DNA of 64,000 nucleotides from GCA-2731375 sp964344935 (lineage in GTDB: Bacteria > Pseudomonadota > Alphaproteobacteria > GCA-2731375), in NCBI GenBank assembly GCA_964344935.1, contig CAYFPL010000004.1, positions 496,001 through 560,000 on the forward strand, read 5' to 3'. Positions 51,011 through 59,839 of the stretch are shown here, in pieces. Every line of letters starts with the position of its first letter. The first letter of the stretch is position 1. Under the pieces are notes generated by a model. The model made no database searches, was not told the origin of the DNA, and saw only the letters and a program-made list of their open reading frames with translations. The position numbers were made by a program, and so were the translations under genes.

Positions 51011-53159
51011 TCAGGCCTGAAGTCGCGCCGCATCGCCCAGCAGGCGGCGGTGCAGGCCGTCCTTGAAGCGGTCCCAAAGATTGGGATTACGTACGATATC
51101 GACTTTATAGAACGAAGGGCAGAGTACGGCGGCATGGGCCACCTCGCCGCAAAGGCCGCAGCCGACGCAACTATCCAAAACCGTGGTCACCGGATCGTCC
51201 CGCAAGGGATCAGGATTGGCCTTAATCGTGAGGGACGGACAACCCGATAGCCGGATGCAGGCGCGGTCACCCGTGCAGGTCTCGTCATCGACGCCGAAGC
51301 GCGTGCGTACATCCCGTTCCCCGTTGCGTAGCCGTTCCGCGATCTGTGGTTGAATGCGCCGTTGGCGTGCCAATTGACATTCGCTGTCGGCGACCAGGAC
51401 GCGCAGACCCTTGTCCTTGCCCGTCAGCGCCTTGCGCAACGACTTCATGACCGATCCGACGTGGTAGTTCGGCACATTGCGCAACCAGCGGGCGCCCATG
51501 CTCTTGATCACCGCCTCGATAGAGGAACCCGTGCTGCGTCCGGACCGGGAGCGCAGGGTGGAGGGAAGAAACTGCCAGCCGGTGGCGGAGGTATAGCCGT
51601 TCTTGACCACCATCAGGACGCCATCGGCCTTGTTGAATAGGGCGCTGCCGACGCCGTTGGTGATGCCGTTGTGCCAGAAACCGCCGTCACCCATGACGGA
51701 GATCACTCGCTTACCGAAGTTCGGCGAAACCCCTGCGGCGCTNNNNNNNNNNGCTGGCCAAACCCAGGCCATAGCCCAGCACCGTGTGGCCCAGATTGAA
51801 TGGCGGCAGGGTTGAAAATGTGTGGCAGCCGATATCGCAGGAAACGTGGGTCGGCCCAATATCCTTTTCCAGGATACGGATGGCACTGAACAGGGGACGC
51901 TCCGGACAGCCCGTGCAAAAGGTCGGCGGCCGCATGGGCAGAGCATCGCCCAGTAACTCCGCCGCCCGGGATTTGTGCTTGTCCAATTCCCTTACCGGCG
52001 CCGTTGCCGTTTCTACATCGATGCCGGCTGGCTGCGTCTGCTCCAGAAAGCCGGCCAGACCGCGCAAAACCACTTCGGCTGTATATTCGCCGGCCATGGG
52101 AAGGGGGCCCTTGCCGATCACCTTGGTCTGCAAATCCGCCTTGCGCAGGATCGCGTTGACGGCTTCCTCCAGATAATCAGGCTGGCCTTCCTCGACCATC
52201 AGAATAGCGGACTTGCCCGCGCAGAATTCAGAAATCTCGTCCGGCACTAGGGGATAGGTGACGTTGAGGGCCAAAATGGGTATGCGGCTGTCGCCTTGGG
52301 CATCCGCGAGGCCTGCCTGGGCCAGGGCACGCAGGGTGGCGTTGTAGAGCCCGCCCATGCAGATGATGCCCACATCATCAATGTCGCCGTCAAAATGATC
52401 ATTCAGACTCTGCTCCCGTACGAACTTGATAGCCTCCGGCATGCGCACGTCGATCTTGTGCTTTTCCTGGGCATAGGTGGAGGGAGGCAGCGTGATACGG
52501 GAGAAATCGTGGTCCGGCTCGGGGATCACGTCGTTGCGGTTGTACCGCCCCGCCTGGTTGTCTTTGGCTTCGAAAGCGCCGTGCACATGACACGCGCGAA
52601 TGCGCAGTTCCAGCATCACCGGCGTGTTCGAGGCCTCGGACAATTGAAAGCCTTTCTCGACCATGCGCACGATGGTTTCCAGATCCGGGCGGGGATCCAG
52701 CAGCCACATCTGTGATTTGGTCGCGAAAGCGTGCGTTCGCTCCTGCAGGATGGAGGAGCCTTCACCGTAATCTTCCCCCAGGATCATCATGGCGCCGCCC
52801 CGTACCCCGGCGGACGCCAGGTTGGACAGGGCATCGGATGCGACGTTTGTGCCCACTGTCGATTTCCAGGTGACGGCGCCGCGCAGAGGATAATTGATCG
52901 AGGCGCCCAGCATGGCGGCGGCGGCGGCTTCCGAGGTGGAGGTCTCCAAATGCACGCCCAGTTCGCTCAGCAAATCCTCGGCATCGACCAACACATCCAT
53001 CAGATGGCTGATGGGTGCACCCTGATAGCCGCCCACATAGCTGACGCCCGATTGCAGCAGCGCCTTGGTGACGGCCAGGATGCCCTCGCCATGGAAGGTA
53101 TCGCCTTCGCCCAAACGCAGTTGCTTGACCTCTTTCGCGAACGAACGTTCCATGTCCAT
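51011..53159 (-). CDS. iorA: Indolepyruvate:ferredoxin oxidoreductase, alpha subunit (interrupted by scaffold gap)
   Basis: The N-terminal part (SYVGGYQGAPISHLMDVL; CTGCPERPLFSAI; CDIGCHTFSTLPP) and the C-terminal part (VISVMGDGGFWHNG for thiamine pyrophosphate; KNGYTSATGWQ; the ferredoxin-like CVGCGLCGE) are both complete. Ten Ns at 51743-51752 place them in different frames, but these are nominal. Joining the ends by the shared GCT restores the frame as GLGLASAAGV and gives 711 residues, a normal IorA size. Oxidises aryl pyruvates and holds Fe-S clusters. GGGGAGCC precedes the ATG. Confidence 0.88.
51743..51752. other. Scaffold gap inside iorA (10 N)
   Basis: A run of ten Ns. The bases on each side both carry GCT, and a three-base overlap keeps iorA in frame, so no sequence may be missing. 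Confidence 0.9.
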
Positions 53160-53206
53160 GGCTCCCCAGTTTTCGCGGCAACAAATTGCGCCCCCATCGC
53201 GCTGCT

Positions 53207-53228
53207 NNNNNNNNNNNNNNNNNNNNNN
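53207..53228. other. Scaffold gap between iorA and the TauD-type gene (22 N)
   Basis: A run of 22 Ns in the divergent promoter region of the iorA and dioxygenase genes. The real missing length is unknown; promoter or operator sequence is probably lost here. Confidence 0.9.
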
Positions 53229-53312
53229 GGGGCCCCTTTTTTCCAGACCTTGATTGACCTATCATCCGGCAAATCTGCGGGGACAGGAAACACGGGCGTA
53301 GGAGGCGTTGTC

Positions 53313-54182
53313 ATGGAGATCGAGTGTCGGCCGTTGCCTGGGCCTTTCGGTGTAGAGTTATTGGGCCTGGATCTGTCGCTACCCATGGACGACGACGACT
53401 GTCGACGGTTTCTGGAAATCTTTCACGAGCACAAGGTGATCGTGGTGCGTGGCCAGGACCTAGATTTCCCGGCATTTGATCGTCTGACCCGTTGTTTCGG
53501 ACACCAAAGGCCGCATTTCCTGGACCATCTGCGCCTGCGTGGTCATCCTGCGATATTGATGCTGTCGAACCTGTTCGAAGATGGCCGTCCCTTGGGCGTC
53601 TACGAAGGCGCGGCGTTCTGGCATACGGATGTAGCCTATGAGGACCCGCCCAATAGCGCCACCGCGGTCTATGCCCTGGAGTGCCCTGAAGGGGGGTGCC
53701 CAACGGAATTCGCGGATTGTGTTGCTGCCTACGATGATCTGCCGCAGGCGATGAAGGATAGGATCGACGATCTGGTGGTGGTGCATCATTATGGCAACCG
53801 TTGGGATATGGACGAGAACTCACCAACTTCGGCCGAGAAGCTGACCGATGATCAAAAGGCCAGGGTGGAGAATGTCCATATGCCCATGGTGCGCCGTCAT
53901 CATGTGACGGGACGACCGGCCCTCTACGGCATGGCCGGTTCATCCTTCGGCATCGTCGGCTGGCCCGAGGACGAGGCCATCGACCTGTTGGACGAAATGG
54001 CCCGCCACTGCATTCAGGACCAATATCGTAATCAATGGGATTACGGGGTTGGTGATTTCGCCGCCTGGGATACGTATTCCACCCTGCACAAGGCGCAGGT
54101 GCAGAAGCCCGCAACAGGCGAACATGACCGCCGATTACTTTGGCGCGTTAGCGTGACTGGAAAGCCGCCTGTATTTGAATAA
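53313..54182 (+). CDS. TauD/TfdA-family Fe(II)/2-oxoglutarate dioxygenase
   Basis: 289 residues from the ATG at 53313, with TAGGAGGCG upstream. His104 and Asp106 (FWHTDVAYEDPP) and His259 (STLHKAQ) are the iron ligands, and Arg274 should hold 2-oxoglutarate. It is not a close copy of the other TauD-type gene at 18038. Substrate unknown. It faces iorA across the scaffold gap; the open frame runs further upstream but has no family sequence. Confidence 0.9.
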   Translation: MEIECRPLPGPFGVELLGLDLSLPMDDDDCRRFLEIFHEHKVIVVRGQDLDFPAFDRLTRCFGHQRPHFLDHLRLRGHPAILMLSNLFEDGRPLGVYEGAAFWHTDVAYEDPPNSATAVYALECPEGGCPTEFADCVAAYDDLPQAMKDRIDDLVVVHHYGNRWDMDENSPTSAEKLTDDQKARVENVHMPMVRRHHVTGRPALYGMAGSSFGIVGWPEDEAIDLLDEMARHCIQDQYRNQWDYGVGDFAAWDTYSTLHKAQVQKPATGEHDRRLLWRVSVTGKPPVFE

Positions 54183-54525
54183 GTCTGAATAGTGGATTTA
54201 AAACAGTCATTTATAGATATTATTTAAAGAGTAATATCAAAAAAATGACGTTTCGAGAAATGCGCAGACACGCAAGGACTGTGGATCATAATCAGCGAGG
54301 TACCTTGGCGAACAGCCGCCTTGGTCGACAATCGCGACAGGTCGATGTCCAACCGTCGCGCTCTACTCTGGGGGCATTATCAAGAAGCCGGTTTCAATGC
54401 GCAGGCGGTCGCTAATCTTCGCTGGGCATCAGCGCCCAGATGTTGTTCCGGCCGTTCTTTCGGACGCCCCGGTTTCCGAGAAAGGCGCCCGTCAAAAAAT
54501 CGTCAGTAATTCGGTTGCCCGAACG
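54183..54525. other. 343-base stretch without a recognised gene
   Basis: The first 70 bases are strongly AT-rich, then composition returns to normal. A 62-codon open frame on the plus strand has no ribosome site and low-information sequence (Arg, Ser and Pro rich). The only feature seen is a small hairpin close to the cold-shock gene's end. Confidence 0.5.
54494..54523 (-). terminator. Candidate terminator of the cold-shock gene
   Basis: On the minus strand TTCGG-GCAA-CCGAA makes a 5-base stem with a GNRA-type loop right after the cspA stop. A T6 run follows 10 bases later. The stem is short, so this is a weak terminator at best. Confidence 0.4.
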
Positions 54526-54735
54526 CTACTCTATGACGACGATATTGTCTGCGGCTGACTTGCCGTTGCGGCCGGCGGTGAGTTCATACTCGACCTTTTG
54601 GCCTTCGTTCAGGGTGGATAAACCTGCTCTTTCAACTGCCGAAATGTGGACGAACGCGTCCTTCGAGCCATCGCTTGGCTCAATGAATCCATATCCCTTT
54701 GTGGGATTGAACCATTTCACTGTTCCTGTAGGCAT
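54526..54735 (-). CDS. Cold-shock protein (CspA family)
   Basis: 69 residues: one cold-shock domain, VKWFNPTKGYGFIEPSDG with RNP1 KGYGFI and RNP2 DAFVHI, both intact. It binds single-stranded RNA/DNA and acts as an RNA chaperone. AAAGAAG precedes the ATG. The gap upstream (54736-54995) is long and shared with a divergent gene, so a long leader is likely, as often in this family. Confidence 0.95.
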   Translation of the reverse strand: MPTGTVKWFNPTKGYGFIEPSDGSKDAFVHISAVERAGLSTLNEGQKVEYELTAGRNGKSAADNIVVIE

Positions 54736-54995
54736 CTTCTTTAGTCCCGGACTACTTCAGTAGACTGAAAGTCTTATCGTATCTTCGCAACGACCACCGA
54801 CGTCTTTGCAACGACGCAGCTTTCATGATCACATAGCGTAGCAGAATTCTGACGCTAACTGTTGGGCAATCTACAGGGCGTTCGGCTCGTGACCAAAGGA
54901 ATGGATCAAATTGTGGTGTTTTCGTCGCGAAATGCGGCAAATATGTCACGATCATCTATAAATATCGCCAAAATTTGGTGTGTGCAGAGGTACGA

Positions 54996-55772
54996 ATGGC
55001 TAAACAAATTATCGATCTCTCCATTGTGTTGGAAAATGACGTCATCTCCGATCCCATCGGCATGCAGCCGGCGATAGAATATATCGACCATCAGGCATCT
55101 GTCGCAGGCATGACCGCGTTCTTCCCTGGACTCAGCCAGCAAGATCTACCCGATGGCGAGGGTTGGGCGGTGGAACGTGTGACGCTCTCTACCCACAACG
55201 GTACCCATCTGGATGCGCCTTATCATTTTGCCTCCACCATGAATGGCGGCGAACGCGCCATCACCATCGATGAGGTCCCATTGGAGTGGTGCTTTCAGCC
55301 GGGCGTGAAGTTCGACTTCCGCCATTTCGAGAATGGCTACGTCATTACCGCCGACGACGTGGAAGCGGAGTTGAATCGCATCGGGCATGAGCTTTCGCCG
55401 TTGGAAATCGTTGTGGTCAATACCGCCGCCGGTGACGCTTATGGCGGCGACAATTATGTCGATAGCGGTTGCGGCATGGGACTGGATGCAACCATGTACC
55501 TGCTGGAGCGGGGCGTGCGCTTGACCGGCACGGATGCTTGGTCATGGGATGCACCGTTCAGTTTCACCGCTGAGCGCTATCAGGAAAGCAAGAACGCGGC
55601 TATCATCTGGGAAGGCCACCGCGCAGGGCGCAATATCGGTTATTGCCATCTGGAGAAATTGCATAATCTCGATAGCCTGCCCGACAAGGGTTTCACGGTC
55701 GCCTGCTTTCCAATGAAGATTAGAGGCGCTTCCGCCGGCTGGACCCGCGCCGTGGCCATTCTTGATGACTAG
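54996..55772 (+). CDS. Cyclase-family (kynurenine formamidase-like) hydrolase
   Basis: 258 residues from the ATG at 54996 (AGAGG upstream). The metal motif STHNGTHLDAPYHF is the hallmark of this family (HxGTHxDxPxH), and ERYQESKNAAIIWEGHRAG holds the later His. It hydrolyses an amide or a lactone-like bond; kynurenine formamidase is only one option. A 1-base-centred dyad CCAAA-A-TTTGG lies 18 bases before the start. Its stop overlaps the next start (ATGACTAG), so the two are coupled. Confidence 0.85.
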   Translation: MAKQIIDLSIVLENDVISDPIGMQPAIEYIDHQASVAGMTAFFPGLSQQDLPDGEGWAVERVTLSTHNGTHLDAPYHFASTMNGGERAITIDEVPLEWCFQPGVKFDFRHFENGYVITADDVEAELNRIGHELSPLEIVVVNTAAGDAYGGDNYVDSGCGMGLDATMYLLERGVRLTGTDAWSWDAPFSFTAERYQESKNAAIIWEGHRAGRNIGYCHLEKLHNLDSLPDKGFTVACFPMKIRGASAGWTRAVAILDD

Positions 55773-56598
55773 CAGGATTGCCGCGTTTGGCCTGGCCGTC
55801 AGCTTAATGCTGCCTGTCATGGCAAAATCCGATGCCAGTTTGCCGGACGGCGAAATGGCGTCGGGGCAAAGGGACATTGCTTCGGCCTGGCTGACAGGGC
55901 CGAGCCGCATCTATGGCCACGGTGTCTTGGGCGACGATGTTGAGGCAACGGGAATCCATGTTCGGATGGCCGACGGCCGTGAATTGTCATTTCGGCTGCC
56001 AGGTGATTCCGTCTTCGAGGACCGGAAAGTTCGTCTTGCCGACTTGGATGGGGACGGCAACGACGAATTAATTGTGGTGCGCGCTTACCTTGACCAAGGC
56101 GCGGCCCTTGCGGTTCTGCGGCCCTTTGAAGACCGGATCGTGGTGGTGGCGGAAACCGAACCCATCGGCCAACCCTATCGTTGGCTCAACCCGGCTGGCG
56201 TGGCGGACTTCGATGGTGATGGCCAGATGGAAGTCGCCCTGGTGGTGACGCCACATATCGGCGGCATACTGAAAATCTATCAATTGCGTGGAGGTAGCCT
56301 GATCCAGGAATGGTCTTCGCCGGGTTACTCAAATCACGCGATAGGCAGTAGAAACCTGGACTTGGCGTTGATCGTCCCAGACAAGGGTGGGCCGAAACTG
56401 GTGTTGCCGGATTCCGCACGGAGGGGGCTGCGCGAGGTGCGGTTTGACGATGGCAAATACCGCGCGCGCGATTTGCAAGTAATGACCTTGGGTGAAATCA
56501 CGTCCATGCAATTGAAAAACAATGACGGCGAGGGAGGGGCGGATGTGGTTTATACGACGGAAGATGGCGCCACCAGCGTGTTGCGACTGACCCCCTGA
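55765..56598 (+). CDS. Secreted FG-GAP/VCBS-repeat-like protein
   Basis: 277 residues. A signal peptide (RIAAFGLAVSLMLPVMAKSDA) leads to a beta-rich part. Two calcium-binding style motifs are seen: LADLDGDGNDELIVV (about 95-110) and VADFDGDGQMEVALVV (about 150-165), typical of FG-GAP/VCBS propeller repeats. No catalytic residues are apparent. It is coupled to the hydrolase gene by an 8-base overlap; the functional link is unclear because that hydrolase seems cytosolic. Confidence 0.75.
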   Translation: MTSRIAAFGLAVSLMLPVMAKSDASLPDGEMASGQRDIASAWLTGPSRIYGHGVLGDDVEATGIHVRMADGRELSFRLPGDSVFEDRKVRLADLDGDGNDELIVVRAYLDQGAALAVLRPFEDRIVVVAETEPIGQPYRWLNPAGVADFDGDGQMEVALVVTPHIGGILKIYQLRGGSLIQEWSSPGYSNHAIGSRNLDLALIVPDKGGPKLVLPDSARRGLREVRFDDGKYRARDLQVMTLGEITSMQLKNNDGEGGADVVYTTEDGATSVLRLTP

Positions 56599-56867
56599 GC
56601 GACCCAATCGTCGAACGGAAACAATCGCTCGCGAAAGCTTGTTTTTTTCGCCGTTTCTGGTTATTGGCAAGGGCGAACGAACTGGTTACATTGCCTTGGC
56701 GCAGGGGATTGCGTATCCGGAGCGTCGAAAGGTTCTGGCTGTATCGAGATACACAACTATTCATGACCCTAAGTTGGCAGCAACCCATGGCGGGACCGGC
56801 TTTCGGCTGGCCGCCTGTGGAGCAAGACACGCGGAATAACAACCTCATGAGATTAAGCGTCTAAGAC

Positions 56868-58772
56868 ATGGCAACGAGCACAGCAGTACAGCTTGAGCCG
56901 ACCGGCACACCACGAGAAGAGGTGGAGTCGGTCGTGGTACGTTTCGCCGGCGACAGCGGCGACGGGATGCAATTGACGGGCAGCCAGTTCACCCTGGCCA
57001 CCGCTCTGGCGGGCAATGATCTGGCCACGTTCCCCGATTTCCCGGCGGAGATCCGGGCGCCTATCGGAACGACATTCGGCGTCTCAGCCTTCCAGATTAA
57101 TTTCGGCGCTCGTCGGATCGCCACCGCCGGTGATGCCCCGGATGTCCTGGTGGCCATGAACCCGGCCGCCTTGAAAGTGAACCTGGGCGACGTCAAGCCC
57201 GGCGGCACCCTGATCGTCGATACCGGTACTTTCAATGCTCGGAACCTGAAAAAGGCCGGCTTCGATACCGACCCCCGGGAGGACGACACCCTGGACGGCT
57301 TCCACGTCATGGAGATCGACATCTCGAAATTGACGATGGAGGCGGTCAAGGATCACGAGCTGTCCAACAAGGAGGCCCTGCGGTCCAAGAATATGTGGAC
57401 CTTGGGTCTGATCTATTGGCTCTACGACCGGGACCGGGAACCCACAATCAATTGGCTGCGCGGCAAATTCGCCAAACGCTCGGATATCGCGGAAGCCAAT
57501 ATCGCGGCCCTGAATGCCGGACATATCTATGGTGAATCAACCGAGATGCCCGGCGGCATGCGCGGCTATACCGTGCGTCAGGCAGAGATCACGCCGGGCC
57601 TATACCGTACCGTGACGGGTGCCGAGGCGCTGGCCTGGGGCCTTGCCGCAGGTGCCAAACTTGCCGATCTGCGCATGGTGCTGGCCTCTTATCCCATTAC
57701 GCCCGCCTCCACCCTGTTGCATATCCTGGCAGGCATGAAGCAGTTCGATATCGTGACCTTCCAGGCGGAGGACGAGATCGCGGCGGTCTGTGCCGCCATC
57801 GGCGCCTCGTTCGCGGGTTCCCTGGGCGTGACGTCATCGTCCGGCCCCGGCGTTGCCTTGAAAGGCGAGGCGATCGGCCTGGCGATTGGTGTGGAACTGC
57901 CTTTGATCGTGGTCAATTCCCAACGTGCCGGCCCTTCAACCGGCATGCCGACCAAGACCGAGCAGTCTGACCTTTACCAGTCCATTTATGGCCGCAACGC
58001 CGATGCGCCCCTGGTAGTCCTTGCTGCCAGTTCCTCCGCCAACTGTTTCGATATCGGTATCGAGGCGGTGCGGCTTGCGACCAAGTACATGACGCCGGTT
58101 ATCCTGTTGAGCGACGGCTATATGGGCAACGCGTCCGAGCCTTGGCTGATCCCTGATTTCGACAGTTTCGAACCTTTCCCGGTTCAGTTCGCCGACAAGG
58201 AGCAGGTCGGTGACGACGAGTTCATGCCCTTTTCCAGAGACGACGAGACCTTGGCGCGGCCCTGGGCCAGGCCGGGTACCCCAGGACTGGAGCACCGTAT
58301 CGGCGGCATCGAACGGGAGGATGGTACCGGCAACATTTCCTACGATGCCGATAACCATCAACGTATGACCGATCTGCGCGCGGCCAAAATCAATGGCATT
58401 GCCAACGACATCCCCCTCCAGGAGGTGGAGCAGGGCAATGACAGCGGCCGGTTGGCGGTGGTCGGTTGGGGATCGACTTTTGGCCCGATCAGCCGCGCCG
58501 TCGGCAATATGCGCGATCAAGGTTATGACGTCAGCCACATCCATCTGCGCCACATCTGGCCGATGCCGCGAAATCTTGGCGATTTGCTGCGCGGCTTTGA
58601 CAAGATTGTGGTGCCCGAGATGAACAACGGCCAATTGATTACGGTTCTGCGGGCTGAGTATCTGGTGGCCGCCGAACCCTTGAACAAGGTCAATGGTCAA
58701 CCCTTCAAAATCACCGAGATCGAGGACGCCATCACCTCACGCCTGGATGGCCAGATCGGAGGATCGAAATGA
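56868..58772 (+). CDS. korA: 2-oxoacid:ferredoxin oxidoreductase, alpha subunit (gamma-alpha fusion, KorA-type)
   Basis: 634 residues. Residues 20-200 are the gamma domain (VVRFAGDSGDGMQLTGSQFT, FPAEIRAPIGTTFGV); 240-630 the alpha domain (GAKLADLRMVLASYPITPAS, TSSSGPGVALKGEAIG, TEQSDLYQSIYG). This gamma-alpha layout with a separate beta is the 2-oxoglutarate:ferredoxin (Kor) type found in aerobic alphaproteobacteria. It converts 2-oxoglutarate to succinyl-CoA with ferredoxin. It overlaps korB by four bases (ATGA). Confidence 0.9.
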   Translation: MATSTAVQLEPTGTPREEVESVVVRFAGDSGDGMQLTGSQFTLATALAGNDLATFPDFPAEIRAPIGTTFGVSAFQINFGARRIATAGDAPDVLVAMNPAALKVNLGDVKPGGTLIVDTGTFNARNLKKAGFDTDPREDDTLDGFHVMEIDISKLTMEAVKDHELSNKEALRSKNMWTLGLIYWLYDRDREPTINWLRGKFAKRSDIAEANIAALNAGHIYGESTEMPGGMRGYTVRQAEITPGLYRTVTGAEALAWGLAAGAKLADLRMVLASYPITPASTLLHILAGMKQFDIVTFQAEDEIAAVCAAIGASFAGSLGVTSSSGPGVALKGEAIGLAIGVELPLIVVNSQRAGPSTGMPTKTEQSDLYQSIYGRNADAPLVVLAASSSANCFDIGIEAVRLATKYMTPVILLSDGYMGNASEPWLIPDFDSFEPFPVQFADKEQVGDDEFMPFSRDDETLARPWARPGTPGLEHRIGGIEREDGTGNISYDADNHQRMTDLRAAKINGIANDIPLQEVEQGNDSGRLAVVGWGSTFGPISRAVGNMRDQGYDVSHIHLRHIWPMPRNLGDLLRGFDKIVVPEMNNGQLITVLRAEYLVAAEPLNKVNGQPFKITEIEDAITSRLDGQIGGSK

Positions 58773-59797
58773 ACGCGCCAGCTAGCCCAACGGCCCTAAA
58801 GGCCAAGGATTTCGCATCCGACCAGGAAGTTCGCTGGTGCCCCGGCTGCGGCGACTATGCCATTCTGAAAGGGGTGCAGAAGGCCCTGGCCGATATCGGC
58901 ACGGCGCCGGAAAATGTGGTCTTCATTTCAGGCATCGGCTGTTCCTCGCGTTTCCCTTATTACATGTCCACCTACGGCTTCCACACCATTCATGGCCGGG
59001 CTCCAGCATTCGCCACGGGCGTGAAGCTGGCCAACCCGGATCTGGATGTATGGCTGGTGACGGGTGATGGCGACGGTCTCTCGATCGGCGGCAACCATGT
59101 GCTTCATGCCCTGCGCCGCAACGTGAACATGCAGATCATGCTGTTCAATAACGAGATCTATGGCCTGACCAAGGGCCAATATTCGCCGACCTCTCAGCAG
59201 GGCACGCGTTCACCTTCGACCCCGATGGGGTCCATCGATCGGCCGCTGTCGCCCTGTCAGTTCGCCTTGGGCGCAAATGCGACCTTTGTTGCCCGCGCTG
59301 TCGATACGCAGCAGAAGCATATGCCGGGTATCCTGCAGCGGGCCCATGCTCATGAGGGCGCCTCGTTTGTGGAAATCTACACGAACTGCATCGTTTACAA
59401 CGACGGCGTTTTCGCCTCCTTTGCGGAGAAAACCACGGCGGCCGACGGTCAGTTGATCCTGGAACACGGCGAACCGATGATCTTTGGCAAGGAGAGCGAC
59501 AAGGGTATCCGTATGACGCCGGGTTCAATGGCGCTGGAAGTGGTACAGCTAGGCGTCGATGGTATTACCGAGGACGATCTTCTCCGCCACGACGAGACCA
59601 ACCGGGTGCAGGCGGGTCTGCTGGCGGACATGCACAATCCGGAATTCCCGGTAGCTGTGGGTGTCCTCTATTGCGAGCCCGCACCCGCCTATGACTTAGC
59701 AGTGCATCAGCAGATAGAAACCGCACGTTCCGCCAATGGCGAGGCCGACATGAATGCATTGTTGCGTGGGGGCGCAACCTGGACCGTCGGGAGTTAG
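58769..59797 (+). CDS. korB: 2-oxoacid:ferredoxin oxidoreductase, beta subunit (KorB-type)
   Basis: 342 residues. Fe-S cysteines in WCPGCGDYAIL and SGIGCSSRFPYYM; thiamine pyrophosphate site VTGDGDGLSIGGNH with LFNNEIYGLTKGQYSPTS. It lacks the extra ferredoxin domain, as usual for KorB. It works with the alpha subunit just upstream (overlapping ATGA) and is followed after 43 bases by a ferredoxin-NADP reductase gene, so the electrons may go to NADP. Confidence 0.92.
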   Translation: MNAPASPTALKAKDFASDQEVRWCPGCGDYAILKGVQKALADIGTAPENVVFISGIGCSSRFPYYMSTYGFHTIHGRAPAFATGVKLANPDLDVWLVTGDGDGLSIGGNHVLHALRRNVNMQIMLFNNEIYGLTKGQYSPTSQQGTRSPSTPMGSIDRPLSPCQFALGANATFVARAVDTQQKHMPGILQRAHAHEGASFVEIYTNCIVYNDGVFASFAEKTTAADGQLILEHGEPMIFGKESDKGIRMTPGSMALEVVQLGVDGITEDDLLRHDETNRVQAGLLADMHNPEFPVAVGVLYCEPAPAYDLAVHQQIETARSANGEADMNALLRGGATWTVGS

Positions 59798-59839
59798 TCG
59801 GGCGGTTAGCTAAACAAAAGAGTACGGGGGAGGCTGTCC

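Noticed and set aside
54321..54509. 62-residue frame in the gap before the cold-shock gene
   Set aside because: No ribosome site and Arg/Ser/Pro-rich random composition.
56639..56864. Two 66-residue frames upstream of korA
   Set aside because: No recognisable sequence; the region is better read as the korA leader and promoter.
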